From an uncultured Clostridia bacterium (GTDB lineage: Bacteria > Bacillota > Clostridia > UBA1381), in NCBI GenBank assembly GCA_934486735.1, contig CAKSQL010000006.1, positions 1 through 64,000 of the forward strand: a stretch of 64,000 nt of DNA, in the 5' to 3' direction. A program made the position numbers and the translations under genes. Below, piece after piece: positions 62,596 to 64,000 of this stretch (position 1 is the first letter of the stretch; every line of letters begins with the position of its first letter). Under the pieces are notes generated by a model. The model ran no database searches, was not told the origin of the DNA, and saw only the letters and a list, made by a program, of their open reading frames with translations.

Positions 62596-62607
62596 AACAA
62601 AAAATAT

Positions 62608-63606
62608 TTATATTTCAAGATTGAGCCAACGTGATTCGTCTTTGTCAAGCTTAATATCCATAGCGGCAATATTTGATTCAAGATGCTGCTTTGTTGCAGG
62701 GCTTGAAATTGCGTATACCTCGAAATTCTGATTATATATCCATGCAATCGCAATTTGCGCAACCGTCACATTTTTCTTTTCCGCAAGTATTTCGCAGCGT
62801 CTGAGTCTTTCAAAATTATCATCGCAAAAATAGCCTATCATGCCGTCCTTGTCCAAAAAGGACTCGGCTTTTGCACGCTCATCGCTTTTAAACGCTCCCG
62901 AAAGAAATCCATGCGCCAGACCGGAATATGCAAATACCGGTATATTATTTTTTGCATACCAATTCAGAGCATTGGCATTCGATTTTCCGGATATAGTCAC
63001 CCGACCGTTGCCGAAACGTGCGCCATCACGATAAGGGTCGGCAATTTGCTCCGCCAGGCTGAAATTGGGACTTGATACGGAAAAGCCTTTCATGCTATGC
63101 TTCGATGCATATCGGTTAAGTTTCTCAATTCTTTGATGCGTCCAGTTCGAACCGCCGAACAGTTTTATTTTGTTTTCATCATAAAGCCTGTTCAAGACAT
63201 TAGCAACAACCGATACCGGTACTTCGTCATTATCTCGGTGAAGCAGATATATATCAATATAATCCGTTCTGAGCTTTTTGAGCGAATCGTGTATATCGGA
63301 TAAAATATCAAAATCGGTCACGCGATGACGCCAGTTATTCGGATGTGCGCATTTAGAGACAACAACGCATTTATCGCGTACGCTGCGTTTTTCCATCCAT
63401 TCTCCGAGAATTTCCTCGCCGTAGATAGCCGCGCAGTCAAATGTATTCACTCCCGACTCGAACACTTCGTCCAAAAGCTTGAACACATTTTCCTTGTCAT
63501 TTTCGGATGCATTTTCGGCGGCTGCCGCAAAAAGCTTGGGTGTGGCTGTGCCGAAAATAAGCTTTGATATAGGCTTATCAAGTCCCTCAATATGTGAAAA
63601 TTTCAT
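62608..63606 (-). CDS. Aldo/keto reductase
   Basis: A 332-residue NAD(P)H-dependent reductase of the AKR superfamily. The catalytic tetrad is visible: Asp and Tyr in NTFDCAAIYGEEILG, Lys in VVVSKCAHP and His in IDIYLLHRDN. GFSVSSPNFSLAE and the C-terminal VTVAQIAIAWIYNQNF are family features. GGAGG lies before the ATG. The stop of the alpha-galactosidase-like gene upstream is only 24 bases away, so the two are co-transcribed; a carbohydrate-derived substrate is likely. Confidence 0.9.
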   Translation of the reverse strand: MKFSHIEGLDKPISKLIFGTATPKLFAAAAENASENDKENVFKLLDEVFESGVNTFDCAAIYGEEILGEWMEKRSVRDKCVVVSKCAHPNNWRHRVTDFDILSDIHDSLKKLRTDYIDIYLLHRDNDEVPVSVVANVLNRLYDENKIKLFGGSNWTHQRIEKLNRYASKHSMKGFSVSSPNFSLAEQIADPYRDGARFGNGRVTISGKSNANALNWYAKNNIPVFAYSGLAHGFLSGAFKSDERAKAESFLDKDGMIGYFCDDNFERLRRCEILAEKKNVTVAQIAIAWIYNQNFEVYAISSPATKQHLESNIAAMDIKLDKDESRWLNLEI

Positions 63607-63630
63607 TGTAATACCTCCGTTCTTTAAGCT

Positions 63631-64000
63631 TTATTTTGTCAGTCTGATTACAGCTGCCGAATTAATCGGCAAAGAAACGCGCAGCGTGGTTTTGACCTCG
63701 GCAGCACATTCATTTGTCGGATATACACATTCGGCTGATTTATATTCGGCATCAATGGGAATGTCTATGCTGTCATTGCCGCCAAGCCTTTTTACACATA
63801 TATACTCGTGTGTCTCACCCTTGAATCCGCAAGCCATCCATTCATCGCCGAAATGTGCCGCACCGAACGGATAAAAGGGGAGAAGAGACGATATTTCTTT
63901 TCGTATGGATTTGTAAAAGCCGATGCCGCTTTTCAGCACCGATAATTGTTCAATAGAGAGAAGATGCGTTCCGCCGGATATCACGGGTCTTAAAAACATC
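63631..64000 (-). CDS. Alpha-galactosidase-like (GH36/GH27) C-terminus, cut by window end
   Basis: Only the last 120 or so residues are inside the window. They contain SGGTHLLSIEQLSVLKSGIG followed by FYKSIRKEI, and later MACGFKGETHEYICVKRLGG, matching the end of the catalytic barrel and the C-terminal beta domain of GH36-type alpha-galactosidases. The active-site acids lie outside. The Met at 63999 is unlikely to be the start, as the homology begins well upstream. It shares an operon with the aldo/keto reductase. Confidence 0.6.
   Translation of the reverse strand, partial: MFLRPVISGGTHLLSIEQLSVLKSGIGFYKSIRKEISSLLPFYPFGAAHFGDEWMACGFKGETHEYICVKRLGGNDSIDIPIDAEYKSAECVYPTNECAAEVKTTLRVSLPINSAAVIRLTK

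Noticed and set aside
1..64000. CRISPR arrays, transposases, integrases, rRNA genes
   Set aside because: No regularly spaced repeats, no transposase or recombinase ORF and no rRNA-like sequence were seen on either strand.

Overview
The window looks like chromosome from an anaerobic, low-to-mid GC Gram-positive bacterium of the class Clostridia with an endospore-former ancestry. Evidence: a SpoVB-type flippase, the MazG-YabO-YabP-YabQ-DivIC-YabR run known from Bacillus and Clostridia, a YtxC-type sporulation protein, strong GGAGG ribosome binding sites, consensus TTGACA/TATAAT promoters with 17-bp spacing, a group-C-like [FeFe] hydrogenase sensor, and many secreted proteins carrying S-layer homology (SLH) domains. 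The SLH-anchored carbohydrate enzymes resemble gut plant-polysaccharide degraders such as Monoglobus; this is a guess at lifestyle, not an identification.

Layout. 1-227: 5' half of a tRNA-Arg(CCT) with no 3' half in view. 228-7430: housekeeping and sporulation block (flippase, aroA, mazG, HU, rqcP, yabP, yabQ, divIC, yabR, manA). 7435-12116: two coupled secreted SLH proteins. 12106-16516: PhoP/PhoR-like two-component pair with TTTAC direct repeats upstream, an AraC regulator and a secondary alcohol dehydrogenase. 16530-19694 (minus): operon of a [2Fe-2S] ferredoxin, a PAS-containing [FeFe] hydrogenase-like sensor and a SpoIIE-type phosphatase. 19824-27266: SLH-bearing phosphodiester glycosidase, ligA, M20 amidohydrolase, a DUF6873-like protein, YtxC. 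27320-36440: mixed accessory region with regulators, a MerR-controlled promoter with the diagnostic 19-bp spacer, a Zn-ribbon/secreted-protein pair, a Y-family polymerase with YolD partner, and at least two gene remnants.

36460-62029 is the most interesting part: two AraC regulators diverge from a co-directional run of eight genes: a GH172 (DUF2961) enzyme, five very large secreted proteins (two clan GH-A-like glycosidases, an SLH/beta-repeat protein, two adhesin-like proteins), a ribulokinase and an L-fucose/D-arabinose isomerase, ending in a strong terminator. A ~210-residue module occurs five times in three of these proteins and recalls DUF6273-type domains only at its ends. FucI plus AraB without fuculose aldolase, and next to GH172, suggests release and catabolism of D-arabinose (D-arabinose to D-ribulose to D-ribulose-5-phosphate); L-fucose remains an alternative. 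No transporter is present in the locus.

62031-64000: frameshifted remnant of an adhesin-like gene, an aldo/keto reductase and the C-terminus of an alpha-galactosidase-like enzyme that runs off the window.
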